Shown: positions 5,969 to 11,059 of the stretch, piece by piece
Layout: each line of letters starts with the position of its first letter
How positions within the stretch are numbered: position 1 is the stretch's first letter
Assembly: GCA_045659265.1 (NCBI GenBank)
Contig: JAZOWO010000087.1
Location: 1-11,059 of the forward strand
Length of the DNA stretch: 11,059 bases
Direction of reading: 5' to 3'
Origin: UMGS1649 sp045659265
GTDB taxonomy: Bacteria > Bacillota > Clostridia > TANB77 > CAG-465
Position numbers and translations under genes: made by a program
Notes under the pieces: model-generated
What the model was told of the DNA's origin: nothing
Databases searched by the model: none
What the model saw: the letters and a program-made list of their open reading frames with translations, nothing else

Positions 5969-6370
5969 ATGGAATTATTTTACGGATTATTAATGGGAAA
6001 TAAAATAGAAAGAAAAATATTAGAATTAGATAGATATAGTAAATTAGTTTATGCAACATGGAATGAAATATTAAAAGAATATGCTGTAGATGAAACAATA
6101 GATATAGTAAAATTAGTAGGAAATTGTGAAAGATGTATATATGATTATTTAAAAGATATGAAAACTTTATATCAAAGTTCAAGATTTTTAGATGATAATG
6201 TAGAAGAAATAGGAATATGGATAAATGAATTTTTTGGTCTATTACCTTCATTAGAGGTAGAGACAGTAGTACATTTAGTAATGGAAAGTGTAATAATGGA
6301 AGTATTAGAACCAATTGTGGAAGAATGTTTAGCAACTGAAATAACTATAGGAAATTACTACAATAATTAA
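5969..6370 (+). CDS. Hypothetical helical protein (133 aa)
   Basis: ATG 5969 is preferred over the in-frame ATG at 5960, because the AAGGGAG SD (5952-5958) is 10 bases from the former and touches the latter. The protein begins MELFYGLLMGNKIERKIL, is acidic and appears almost wholly alpha-helical, with hydrophobic stretches (WINEFFGLLPSLEVETVVHLVMESVI) too interrupted by charges for membrane insertion. Two Cys in NCERC look like a CxxC pair but have no second pair. No family recognised. It belongs to the run of small genes after the amidase. Confidence 0.75.
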   Translation: MELFYGLLMGNKIERKILELDRYSKLVYATWNEILKEYAVDETIDIVKLVGNCERCIYDYLKDMKTLYQSSRFLDDNVEEIGIWINEFFGLLPSLEVETVVHLVMESVIMEVLEPIVEECLATEITIGNYYNN

Positions 6371-6385
6371 AAGGGGAAATGTCGA

Positions 6386-6565
6386 GTGAATAAATATCAA
6401 GAACAGTTATTAGCATTAATGAAAGCAGAAAATATAATAGTAACATTAAGAGATAAAGCAATGGCTAAAAATGATTCAATAGCGTATAAATGGTGGTGTG
6501 GAAGGTTAGAAAATCTACATGACCTTATGGAAAGAATAAGAGAAGGGTATATGGAGGGCAGATAG
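6386..6565 (+). CDS. Hypothetical protein (59 aa), GTG start
   Basis: The frame starts at GTG 6386, nine bases after an AAGGGG SD (6371-6376). A nearer ATG in another frame stops after four codons. The product (MNKYQEQLLALMKAENIIVT...KWWCGRLENLHDLMERIREG) is predicted to be a helical hairpin with a WW turn. It is probably a small binding protein of unknown role. Its stop is one base from the ATG of the next gene, and its last codons carry that gene's SD (GGAGGG), so the two are coupled. Confidence 0.72.
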   Translation: MNKYQEQLLALMKAENIIVTLRDKAMAKNDSIAYKWWCGRLENLHDLMERIREGYMEGR

Positions 6566-6566
6566 T

Positions 6567-6839
6567 ATGGATGCTGAAAGAATAAAAAGAGAAATAGAAC
6601 AATTGGAAAAAGATAGAGACGAAGTTATAGCAAATGTAGAAGAATTCTATAAAGATAAAATAGATGATTTATTAGGATTAAACTTTCCTTATAAAAAAGG
6701 AGATATAATAGAAGATTTGGATGAAGAATTCGTTTATCAAGGTTTTTATGATGGATATATAATATTAAAAAAAATAGGCGAAGAATGTGTAGCACCGTGG
6801 CAATGGTTTGAAGAATTTTTCAATAAGGAGGAAGATTAA
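6567..6839 (+). CDS. Hypothetical protein with N-terminal coiled coil (90 aa)
   Basis: Start ATG 6567 with a GGAGGG SD (6553-6558) inside the end of the preceding gene. Residues 1-35 (MDAERIKREIEQLEKDRDEV...) form a heptad-like charged coiled coil. The remainder (LNFPYKKGDIIEDLDEEFVYQGFYDGYIILKKIGEE) looks like a small beta-barrel domain with a KKGD turn, similar in style to short SH3-like or KOW-like folds, and ends in an acidic WQWFEEFF tail. Such coiled-coil plus small-barrel proteins are frequent in phages and plasmids. No specific family is claimed. The SD of the next gene overlaps its last codons. Confidence 0.78.
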   Translation: MDAERIKREIEQLEKDRDEVIANVEEFYKDKIDDLLGLNFPYKKGDIIEDLDEEFVYQGFYDGYIILKKIGEECVAPWQWFEEFFNKEED

Positions 6840-6841
6840 TA

Positions 6842-7042
6842 ATGTTAGCAACATACGTAAAACCAACTAGAATGGAAACAACAGTAGATGGATATGAGTT
6901 TGAATTAAAGAAAGATGGTAAATACGAAGTAATGTTATACAATGGTGAGTTTTGGGTTGTGGTGTATGATGGATGGTATACACATCCATTATGCACTGTA
7001 GAAAGTTCATATTATAAAAATAATTTCTATGTGGAGGGGTAA
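6842..7042 (+). CDS. Hypothetical small strand-rich protein (66 aa)
   Basis: ATG 6842 follows an AAGGAGG SD (6825-6831) that lies in the previous gene. The product is rich in Tyr, Val and Trp, with alternating pattern KYEVMLYNGEFWVVVYDGWYTH, suggesting a compact beta-sheet. One Cys and a few His residues do not make an obvious metal site. The stop overlaps the SD of the next gene (GGAGGGG). No function can be assigned; it is part of the same small-gene cluster. Confidence 0.75.
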   Translation: MLATYVKPTRMETTVDGYEFELKKDGKYEVMLYNGEFWVVVYDGWYTHPLCTVESSYYKNNFYVEG

Positions 7043-7046
7043 ATAT

Positions 7047-7328
7047 ATGAGTAATAATCTTTGTCATGAATGTCACTGTAGAGAAATAGAGTTTATAATA
7101 CAATGGGGAGACCATGGATGGAAAATATTCTGTTGTGATAGATGTGCAAATAGAATAAAAAATAAATATACACTTAGTGGAATTCCTTTTAAAATGATAA
7201 ATCACGATTTAAGAGAAAAGACACAAAAGAGAAAATGTGATTGGGTAGATTCATATAAAAAAGATGATGATGATTATGTTGAAAGAAATTGGGAAGACTA
7301 TCCTGACCATTACTGGGAAGAATATTAA
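7047..7328 (+). CDS. Hypothetical protein with N-terminal zinc-ribbon-like Cys pairs (93 aa)
   Basis: ATG 7047 is preferred to the in-frame ATG at 7029, as the GGAGGGG SD (7033-7039) lies between the two. The N-terminus has C6-x2-C9 followed by a further Cys, and then C30-x2-C33 (FCCDRCANRI). This four-Cys arrangement with a Trp-rich strand between pairs is a zinc-ribbon or treble-clef signature. The C-terminal third is strongly acidic and aromatic (YKKDDDDYVERNWEDYPDHYWEEY), like a DNA-mimic or partner-binding tail. It could be a small nucleic-acid- or protein-binding adaptor. Metal binding is inferred from Cys spacing only. Confidence 0.75.
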   Translation: MSNNLCHECHCREIEFIIQWGDHGWKIFCCDRCANRIKNKYTLSGIPFKMINHDLREKTQKRKCDWVDSYKKDDDDYVERNWEDYPDHYWEEY

Positions 7329-7340
7329 GGAGGGATAGAT

Positions 7341-7505
7341 ATGATAGAAATAAAAGTAGGAGACGTAATAAAAGTTAAAGGTAAAGAATATAAAGTATTA
7401 AAGTATAATGCTGGAACTTACAATCCCATATATGCAATGTCGGCGGAGGGTGATACCCAATCCTTCGCCTGTTGGGAAGTAGAAGCCTGGAAAAGAGATA
7501 ATTAA
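7341..7505 (+). CDS. Hypothetical small barrel-like protein (54 aa)
   Basis: ATG 7341 with an AAGGAGGG SD (7327-7334, overlapping the previous stop). The sequence MIEIKVGDVIKVKGKEYKVLKYN is the typical opening of a small beta-barrel (GD-I-x-V-x-G-K-x-Y-x-V), as seen in many short phage and plasmid proteins. A single conserved-looking Trp/Glu end (CWEVEAWKRDN) closes it. Its role is unknown. The codons at about 7440-7470 (GCG, GAG, ACC, TCC, GCC) are richer in G+C than those of neighbouring genes. Confidence 0.75.
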   Translation: MIEIKVGDVIKVKGKEYKVLKYNAGTYNPIYAMSAEGDTQSFACWEVEAWKRDN

Positions 7506-7520
7506 ACGGAAGGTGATTGA

Positions 7521-7901
7521 ATGAGTTATCGAAATGTTAATTATAATAATTTAAAGTCTAAAAGAAAGAAAAATGAATATATAAATGAACTAATAGATGC
7601 TTATTGTCCTCAACTAATGATAAGTAAAAAAGAATTTAAGAAAAAACATAAAGAAGAAATAGTTGAGGTATTTGAGAATTATGGATATACAAAAGCAACT
7701 GAAATGTACGTTGTCGATGGTATAGTAAGCGCCTACTGGTATAAAGACCCAGTATGCTACAAAACAGAATTAGATAATTTAAATTATTTAGAATTTGATG
7801 AACGTTTTGATAAATTATTCGGTCAAGACATAAAACATGACAAAGTATTCCTAAACAAAATGAGAAAGTTGAACAACGCAAGAATCTGTAGTCAATTATA
7901 A
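7521..7901 (+). CDS. Hypothetical protein (126 aa)
   Basis: ATG 7521 with a GGAAGGTGA SD (7508-7516). The N-terminal 45 residues are very basic (NLKSKRKKNEYINELI...SKKEFKKKHKEEIVEVF), and a mixed domain with VVDGIVSAYWYKDPVCYKTELDNLNYLEF follows. A basic helix-rich N-terminus suggests nucleic-acid contact, but no helix-turn-helix is convincing. No membrane segment. About 47 bases separate it from the next gene. Confidence 0.75.
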   Translation: MSYRNVNYNNLKSKRKKNEYINELIDAYCPQLMISKKEFKKKHKEEIVEVFENYGYTKATEMYVVDGIVSAYWYKDPVCYKTELDNLNYLEFDERFDKLFGQDIKHDKVFLNKMRKLNNARICSQL

Positions 7902-7948
7902 AAGTATCAATGGACGAATAAATAAAAGGGGAAAGTGAGGTGATGCAA

Positions 7949-8482
7949 ATGTACCTTGACATTGATACTATGTTTGAACATAGCAAGATGTTATTTGAAT
8001 ATCTGACCACATATAGAGGTTATAATGCTTTTCTTATAGATGAAATAGATGGAGCAAAAGTAAAAAAATTAAAAGAATATATTGATGTAAACGATAGAAT
8101 TAATGCGGTTAGATTATTTATACAATTGGCCAATGAGGCAGATTTAATTCGTTCAGAATATTGCTATAATCATGCAGATAGACCATATAAATCAAACTTT
8201 AGACAGATAGCAAAAGACCTTTATAGAGAATTAAAAGAATCATGGATACTCTATGATAAGGAACTTTCATATGTAGCATATTTATTAAGGTGGATATCTA
8301 CAAGTAGTTATCATCAAATAAAGGAATTCTTAATAAAACGTTCAAGAACAATGTATTTATACAAAGGAATACCTTTAGATGGCGAAAGTTTTTACTGTGA
8401 TTACATTCCATTAGAAGCAATAATGGACTATTGCGTAAAGGTAAGCTGTTATTACATTAGAAATATTAATAAAGATGAATAA
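7949..8482 (+). CDS. Hypothetical helical protein (177 aa), last gene of the operon
   Basis: Three possible starts lie close together: GTG 7940, ATG 7943 and ATG 7949. ATG 7949 is chosen because GAGGTGA (7937-7943), a long match to the anti-SD, has 5-6 base spacing to it. ATG 7943 with the earlier AAAGGGG is the alternative. The product appears wholly alpha-helical, with many Tyr and Arg residues (DRPYKSNFRQIAKDLYRELKESW; YVAYLLRWISTSSYHQIKEFLIKRSR). No catalytic motif or family is recognised. It ends the cluster, six bases before the terminator stem. Confidence 0.78.
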   Translation: MYLDIDTMFEHSKMLFEYLTTYRGYNAFLIDEIDGAKVKKLKEYIDVNDRINAVRLFIQLANEADLIRSEYCYNHADRPYKSNFRQIAKDLYRELKESWILYDKELSYVAYLLRWISTSSYHQIKEFLIKRSRTMYLYKGIPLDGESFYCDYIPLEAIMDYCVKVSCYYIRNINKDE

Positions 8483-8487
8483 ATAAT

Positions 8488-8527
8488 AATAGGTTACTAC
8501 CCCCACATATAGTAACCTATTTTTTTT
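8488..8527. terminator. Bidirectional rho-independent terminator
   Basis: A perfect 11-bp stem (AATAGGTTACT 8488-8498 with AGTAACCTATT 8511-8521) has a 12-base C-rich loop. A T-run to 8527 follows on the plus strand. On the minus strand the stem is followed by a T-rich stretch. It separates the end of the long plus-strand operon from the convergent minus-strand gene whose stop is at 8526, and serves both. Confidence 0.9.
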
Positions 8528-8891
8528 ATGCTAATTTCTTAGCAACTTCAATTGATTCAAACTGGAATCTCTCTTGTACCTCGATGCACTTATCAAATCT
8601 TAGTCTTTTGCACATATTTAGGAATCTTATCTGTTCATTCTTGTCTTTCCATACCAATCTAGGCGATTCATACGTTTCTGCAACAGGAATTAGCCATTTG
8701 TTTAGCTTAAAACGGCAAAATTTATAGTTTTTCACTAAAAATACGTCTTTTTTGCTTGAAAATGCAAGTTTTTCATCTAAAAATACTAAAATTTGAAGGT
8801 TTTTAACGTTTTTTTCATCTTTTTTGGGCATTTTAAACACGATTTTAACGTTATATCTCTTCCAATGGCTTATTTTTAAGTCTTTTTCCAT
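8526..8891 (-). CDS. Hypothetical basic protein (121 aa)
   Basis: ATG at 8891 has an AAGGAGTGA SD on the minus strand with about 6-base spacing, and the stop abuts the terminator, so the gene is credible. The protein is basic and rich in Lys and Phe. The central part contains two similar segments, VFLDEKLA and VFLVKNYK, which come from a near-duplicate DNA stretch (8726-8744 and 8767-8786) differing by one base in length. The C-terminal half (WLIPVAETYESPRLVWKDKNEQIRFLNMCKRLRFDKC) looks like a small mixed domain. It is the only minus-strand gene in the right half. No family recognised. Confidence 0.65.
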   Translation of the reverse strand: MEKDLKISHWKRYNVKIVFKMPKKDEKNVKNLQILVFLDEKLAFSSKKDVFLVKNYKFCRFKLNKWLIPVAETYESPRLVWKDKNEQIRFLNMCKRLRFDKCIEVQERFQFESIEVAKKLA

Positions 8892-9121
8892 AGTAAATCA
8901 CTCCTTTTTATCGTAATAAATGCTTAATTAGCAGCAAATATCATAGATTTTAGCATCAATTTTACCATCTATCGGTATGCTGAACCCTTCCATTTAGAAG
9001 GCGAACAGGCATAGCATAGACAACTAAAACTAATACCTGCATCTATATATTTATTTACAATTAGCATTTATTAAGTTATACTCTTATCATATGAAGGGCG
9101 CACAAATATGTTACACTTAAT
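8892..9121. other. Gene-free divergent region with a strong hairpin (8976-9013)
   Basis: No credible gene lies between the divergent starts at 8891 and 9315. A compact hairpin is present: TATGC (8976-8980) pairs with GCATA (9009-9013), with TG and CA adding two pairs beside a bulged G. CCTTC (8986-8990) pairs with GAAGG (8997-9001) around a CATTTA loop. The internal loops carry near-matching GAAC and GAACA. It could be a small RNA, a single-strand replication origin or a transfer-origin stem. No T-run follows, so it is not a normal terminator. Confidence 0.5.
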
Positions 9122-9166
9122 TGATAATTTGAATTGATATTTTAATTGGATATAATGGGATTATCA
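9122..9166 (+). promoter_or_regulatory. Promoter of the replication-relaxation gene, flanked by an operator-like dyad
   Basis: TTGAAT (9129-9134) and TATAAT (9151-9156) have a 16-base spacer and form the best housekeeping-type promoter in the window. A 7-bp inverted repeat, TGATAAT (9122-9128) and ATTATCA (9160-9166), brackets it. AATTGATA-type units recur at 9119, 9132 and 9144 (12-13 base steps). A repressor binding these would block RNA polymerase. The leader to the ATG is about 150 bases and contains a C-rich, roughly 10-base-periodic stretch (9211-9250). Confidence 0.65.
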
Positions 9167-9314
9167 TATTGGACAAGCCTTTTCTTAGGGTTTTCAATGT
9201 TTTTTAAGTACCTTTAACCGCCTTTAAGCACCGCCCTACCGCTACCTATCCCCACTACACACAGTCTGAATGCACACAATGGAAATATTTACATATATTA
9301 TAGGGGGTGATATT

Positions 9315-9968
9315 ATGAGATTAACTAATAGGGACATAGAGGTAATAGAGTTTTTAAAAGAATTTAAAGTATTGTCTACAAGTAATTTGGTGCAACTGTT
9401 TGGATTCAACCAGCCTAATGCACATAGGAGAATGAAGCAGCTAATGCAGGAGTTCAAGGATATTAAAAAGATGGACTATATAGCAACGGATAATTTTTAT
9501 AGTAACAATTATAAGAGTATATTGAAGAATGAGAATGTTTATTACTGGAAGAGAAAGAGTAAATCGGTGCAACATGACTTATTGATTAATAATTTTTATT
9601 TGACATTAATGGAGAGAACAAAAGATACTGATATGGAAGTTATAGAGTTCAAAAGGGAGCACAGGATAACAGGAGATAACTTTACAATTATAGCAGATGG
9701 TTACATTTTGATTAGGTATAAGGGCAAGGAGTATGAATATCTGTTGGAACTAGAGAACAACAAAGACTTTAACTATAAGAAGTATTATAGGCTAGAATCA
9801 GAAGGCATATTAGTACCACCTGTTATCGTATGCACAAACAGGAGAGTTTATAATCATTGTAAGTATTTAGAGACCATAAAAATCAAACTCGATGCAACAA
9901 ACATAGGTATTTTAATAGATGACATTAGGAATTTAGGTAGAGATTATGGCTATAAGATTAACTTCTAA
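9315..9968 (+). CDS. Replication-relaxation (Replic_Relax-like) family protein, 217 aa
   Basis: ATG 9315 with AGGGGGTGA (9302-9310) is chosen over an in-frame ATG at 9270 that lacks an SD. Residues 1-50 form a winged helix (LTNRDIEVIEFLKEFKVLST then NAHRRMKQL). HDLLINNFYLTLM (87-99) is the typical second motif. The core (about 108-175) has ADGYILIR (127-134) and YEYLLELENN (140-149), then K155/K156, a D...ExE...K layout resembling a PD-(D/E)xK-like nuclease core. Pfam links this family to plasmid replication and DNA relaxation. Such genes often accompany FtsK-like coupling proteins in Firmicutes plasmids. It may nick or bind the transfer or replication origin. Codon use differs from the long operon: AAG outnumbers AAA for Lys (13 to 9 by my count) and GAG outnumbers GAA (10 to 6), suggesting a separate history. 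Family call is good; nuclease activity is inferred. Confidence 0.75.
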   Translation: MRLTNRDIEVIEFLKEFKVLSTSNLVQLFGFNQPNAHRRMKQLMQEFKDIKKMDYIATDNFYSNNYKSILKNENVYYWKRKSKSVQHDLLINNFYLTLMERTKDTDMEVIEFKREHRITGDNFTIIADGYILIRYKGKEYEYLLELENNKDFNYKKYYRLESEGILVPPVIVCTNRRVYNHCKYLETIKIKLDATNIGILIDDIRNLGRDYGYKINF

Positions 9969-10018
9969 GCCGATATTTACCATATTTAGAAGTATTTATA
10001 GGTGGAAATAAAGCAAGG

Positions 10019-10069
10019 TAGATACATACCCATTTATCAGTATGTTTATAGGGGTGTATCTATTTTTTT
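10019..10069 (+). terminator. Terminator after the replication-relaxation gene
   Basis: TAGATACA (10019-10026) pairs with TGTATCTA (10055-10062). Inner CCC (10029-10031) can pair with GGG of 10051-10054 across a bulge, and TTTTTTT (10063-10069) follows. It stands about 50 bases after the stop at 9968, as a rho-independent terminator should. Confidence 0.8.
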
Positions 10070-10660
10070 ATGTACATATATGGCCGTAAGGTTTTTTAAA
10101 GCTTTTTACTAGCGGTTTAGTCTATCTTTTCCCATTTCTTTTTTATTTAACTTTTTTGATTTATTCATAGAGTTTATTTAAAAAAGTTTTTACCCACAAT
10201 TCCCTTTTTTAATAAAGTAATTTCGGAAACTTTTCGTCACTCTATATTTAGTCTGGTACTCTACCCCACTCCTCTCCTCTCCCCTCCCCTACTATACGGA
10301 GAACGTAACTACCCCCCCTATAGATTGGACAAGCTAACCTAGAAACGTTGGTATTTCAACGTTTTCGAGGTATTAAGCTAATTCTAATATAGCGTGTTTG
10401 GCCATGAATTTTAGTTGCGTGGATAAAATTTAGTTGTGTGGAATATACTACGTTTTGTCGAATCGTGAAAAATTTTGTCGAAGTTTTATGAAACTGGGGG
10501 GCATGGTAGCTCGTTCTCACACAACGTACTACCATTCTAAAAATTTTAGCTTATACGTCGCGCTTGTAAAAAAAATATTTTTTTCTTTTTTAGCTTTTTT
10601 AGCTGAGTGGGAAAAATAATCAAAATACAATAAAGCTAAAAAATATTTTATAAAAAAATA
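10070..10660. other. Gene-free region with hairpins and paired 19-20 bp repeats
   Basis: No gene with an SD is present. The stretch holds T-tracts (10087-10210) and a one-sided pyrimidine tract of C and T runs (about 10260-10290). A hairpin AAACGTTG/CAACGTTT (10343-10350 and 10357-10364) follows. Two phased repeat pairs come next: TTTAGTTGYGTGGA at 10410 and 10429, and TTTTGTCGAA at 10453 and 10473. The last element is a long hairpin, ATGGTAG (10503-10509) with CTACCAT (10529-10535), carrying an inner CGTT/AACG stem. The set resembles a cis-acting origin, transfer or partition site. Confidence 0.55.
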
Positions 10661-10670
10661 GCTACTAAAA

Positions 10671-11000
10671 TTCTTTCCACGTGAGAAGAATTTTCCATCA
10701 ATAAAAAGCTAACTGAGAATTTTTATCAACTAAAAAAATTTTCCCACGTAAAAAGAATTCTTAAAATTTTCCCACGTGTTTTTATTGATAATAATTCTCA
10801 CGTAAAAATAGTTTTTATTAAATAAGAGAGAAAAATTTTTCCCACGTGTTTACTGGTGGCCGTGTGCATGAAGAATTTTTTCCCCGTGTTTTTTACTTAA
10901 ATAAAAATAAAAATGTTATATTTTTTATAGAAAAAAATAAAAAAAATTTTCCATCATTTTTTATAACATAAATAGCTTCTTAAAATTTTCCCACGTGTTA
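10671..11000. repeat. Cluster of TTTTCCCACGTGTTT motifs in AT-rich non-coding DNA
   Basis: At least seven variants of the motif occur, with CACGTG-like cores at 10678, 10745 (CACGTA), 10773, 10799 (CACGTA), 10843, 10883 (CCCGTG) and 10992. A 23-bp segment is repeated exactly at 10758-10780 and 10977-10999. ATTTTCCATCA also occurs at about 10689 and 10945. The core is palindromic, as expected of a dimeric protein's site, but the flanks (TTTT before, GTTTT after) give most copies one direction. Spacing is irregular (about 26-109 bases). A partition centromere, replication origin or regulator-binding array fits; none can be chosen from sequence. Confidence 0.75.
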
Positions 11001-11059
11001 TAAACAATATTTAAAAAATTCATACCTCTTTAAGTTATTTTATTTTTTTTATAATTTAT

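Noticed and set aside
5943..6335. 130-codon minus-strand open frame opposite the 133-aa gene
   Set aside because: Leu/Ile/His-rich antisense shadow without an SD; the plus-strand gene has proper signals.
8910..8937. Promoter TTGCTG-16-TACGAT for the minus-strand 121-aa gene
   Set aside because: Transcription would begin inside the SD, leaving the message without a usable ribosome site.
9185..9192. TTAGGGTT near the relaxation-gene promoter as an extra iteron
   Set aside because: Only 8 bases match and flanks differ; too short to call a site, as is the TAGGGTT in the 1771-1777 loop.
9168..10334. Shared 11-mer ATTGGACAAGC at 9168 and 10324, as a possible attachment-site pair
   Set aside because: Eleven-base matches are expected by chance in an AT-rich window of this size, and no recombinase gene is present.
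10434..10619. 61-codon open frame on the plus strand
   Set aside because: Starts with TTG, has no SD, overlaps repeats and a hairpin, and its composition follows the T-rich non-coding DNA.

Overview
The window is very AT-rich DNA with Firmicutes-style expression signals: strong AGGAGG Shine-Dalgarno (SD) sequences, AAA/GAA/ATA-rich codon use, and stem-plus-T-run terminators. The gene content is typical of a plasmid or other autonomous mobile element of a Clostridium-like host. It includes a double winged-helix putative replication initiator, an iteron-like repeat array, an FtsK/SpoIIIE-type DNA translocase, a replication-relaxation family protein and many short proteins of unknown function. 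No rRNA, tRNA, insertion sequence or CRISPR array is visible. Whether the molecule is a plasmid, phage-plasmid or integrated element cannot be decided from the window.

Layout. (1) 1-1614, minus strand: a putative replication initiator (955-1614), a 14-bp and a 23-bp direct-repeat array (about 737-864), a 69-aa acidic protein, and a gene cut by the left edge. (2) 1615-1897: a divergent regulatory region with a three-site GGTAG/CTACC pattern and a leader that can fold in alternative ways. (3) 1898-5733, plus strand: an envelope-directed set made of an FtsK-like ATPase, a membrane-anchored acidic stalk protein, a 23-aa leader-like ORF, a 79-aa protein, a DUF4230-like membrane-anchored protein, a 53-aa protein and a secreted amidase-like protein whose first zinc ligand is changed. 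(4) About 5787-8482, plus strand: nine tightly packed small genes of unknown function, one lacking any normal start codon, closed by a strong bidirectional terminator. (5) 8526-8891, minus: a 121-aa orphan gene. (6) 8892-9314: a hairpin and a promoter flanked by a dyad. (7) 9315-9968, plus: the replication-relaxation protein, whose codon use differs from the long operon, followed by a terminator. (8) About 10070-11059: roughly 1 kb without a credible gene but full of short repeats, hairpins and CCCACGTG motifs, looking like a cis-acting locus (origin, centromere or transfer origin).

Working together (inference): blocks 1 and 8 would provide replication or maintenance sites. Blocks 3 and 7 could form a compact DNA-transfer module (nicking or relaxation factor, motor, membrane anchors, wall hydrolase). 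Block 4 looks like accessory cargo of the kind found in phage early regions or plasmid leading regions. No VirB4/VirB6-type genes are present, so the transfer role is a hypothesis. Translation start sites were re-chosen from SD positions where the longest frame was implausible.
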